Positions 6,356 to 7,001 of a stretch of 7,001 nucleotides of DNA are shown here, one piece after another. Below the pieces are notes generated by a model, which ran no database searches, was not told the DNA's origin, and saw only the letters and a list, made by a program, of their open reading frames with translations. The position numbers and the translations under genes are program-made. Source of the DNA: an uncultured Eubacteriales bacterium. GTDB taxonomy: Bacteria; Bacillota; Clostridia; Oscillospirales; Acutalibacteraceae. Positions within the stretch are counted from its first letter, which is position 1. Each line of letters starts with the position of its first letter. The stretch lies in contig CAKSNI010000054.1 of NCBI GenBank assembly GCA_934476025.1, forward strand, positions 1 to 7,001, in the 5' to 3' direction.

Positions 6356-7001
6356 ATGAAAAAAGTTCAAAAGTTTTCTTCCCGTTTGATGGCCGTTCTG
6401 CTGGTCCTCGGATTGCTTCTTTCTTCGCTCACCGCATCGGCGTTAACCGTCGGGAACGATGAAACCGCGGATGTTCCGTACAATACCTTTACTTATTGGA
6501 ATCATGCCAATACCAACAATGCGGTTCGCACCCGTGGTATGTATGATTTCAAAAAAGTATATACCGCTGCTGATCTCGGGGTTTCCGGTTTTTCGGAACT
6601 CAGCGACATCAGCGTATCAAAAAACAATGAACTGTTTTTGCTGGACGGTGGTTCCGGTACGGTTTATGTATTCGATCAGGAATACCATTTGATTCGGAAC
6701 TTTAAACAGCTTAACGATCCGGCTACCGGAGAAGCTGCGGTTGATCCGAATACCAACGCTCCGTATAATTATGAAAAAGCGAAGGGCATTACGGTTGGGC
6801 CGGACAATCTGGTCTATATCTGCGATACAAGCAATGCCCGTCTGTTGGTTGCGGATCAGCAGGGCAACTTTGTTCGCGCCATTTATCTTCCGGAATCGAC
6901 TTTGATTCCTTCGGATTTTACCTATGCCCCGCTGAAGGTCGCCATCGACTCCAGTAACTACATTTATGTTCTCAGTGATGGGTCTTACTACGGTGCCATC
7001 C
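6356..7001 (+). CDS. Secreted NHL/beta-propeller-like protein (3' end cut by window edge)
   Basis: The first 215 residues of a larger exported protein. Residues 1-29 are a signal peptide (basic MKKVQK, hydrophobic core, cleavage near TASA|LT) with no lipobox Cys. After a short aromatic segment (PYNTFTYWNHANTN, about 41-54) the sequence shows NHL-like blades: about 80-116 (SELSDISVS, ELFLLDGGSGTVYVFD), about 143-177 (GITVGPDNLVYICDTSNARL) and the beginning of a third at 192-215 (KVAIDSSNYIYVLSD). Such blades build beta-propellers used for binding proteins or glycans. The start is ATG 6356 with GGGGGAG at 6343-6349; an ATG at 6351 is followed at once by a stop in its frame. The gene lies 13 bases after the second permease, so it belongs to the operon. 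From memory, proteins with this N-terminus accompany similar ABC importers in Paenibacillus and Clostridia, and some carry a C-terminal YIP1-like membrane domain. That part is outside the window and unverified. Confidence 0.85.
   Translation, partial: MKKVQKFSSRLMAVLLVLGLLLSSLTASALTVGNDETADVPYNTFTYWNHANTNNAVRTRGMYDFKKVYTAADLGVSGFSELSDISVSKNNELFLLDGGSGTVYVFDQEYHLIRNFKQLNDPATGEAAVDPNTNAPYNYEKAKGITVGPDNLVYICDTSNARLLVADQQGNFVRAIYLPESTLIPSDFTYAPLKVAIDSSNYIYVLSDGSYYGAI

Noticed and set aside
1..7001. CRISPR arrays, tRNA or rRNA genes, insertion sequences and attachment sites
   Set aside because: I saw no regularly spaced repeats, no tRNA-like cloverleaf signature, and no transposase or terminal inverted repeats in any part of the window.

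Overview
The window reads as an operon for uptake of an unidentified carbohydrate in a Gram-positive bacterium. A Clostridia-type Firmicute is most likely, but this is an inference. The evidence is the strong purine-rich ribosome binding sites (GGAGG, AAGGAG, GGGGGG), a Ser-rich lipoprotein with a lipobox, an ABC importer without its own ATPase gene, and moderate GC content. I cannot name a species.

Layout. At the left edge, on the minus strand, lies an AraC-family transcription factor that runs off the window before the end of its DNA-binding domain. It is driven by a consensus-perfect sigma-A promoter. A gene-free, AT-rich stretch of about 310 bases separates it from a plus-strand cluster that fills the rest of the window. 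In order the cluster holds a small Ser-rich lipoprotein with no folded domain, a 975-residue solute-binding protein with two N-terminal carbohydrate-binding-like beta-sandwich repeats, two MalF/MalG-type permeases, and the first 215 residues of a secreted NHL/beta-propeller-like protein. From the solute-binding protein onward the gaps are only 13 to 21 bases and each gene has its own strong ribosome binding site. These four genes therefore look like one transcript, and the lipoprotein is probably co-transcribed because no terminator is visible behind it.

How the parts fit. The large binding protein would capture a glycan or oligosaccharide outside the cell. The two permeases form the channel, and an ATPase encoded elsewhere (a shared MsmX-like protein, as is usual for the CUT1 family) would power it. 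The beta-propeller protein is probably an extracytoplasmic partner. The AraC regulator is the obvious candidate to control the divergent operon.

Oddities. The binding protein has an ordinary signal peptide and no lipobox, which is unusual for a Gram-positive ABC receptor, while the gene just before it encodes a lipid anchor plus Ser-rich linker with no receptor domain. The binding protein also carries about 540 residues in front of its solute-binding domain: the paired modules and a long helical spacer. The anchor gene, the oversized receptor and the propeller protein are the parts most worth following up.
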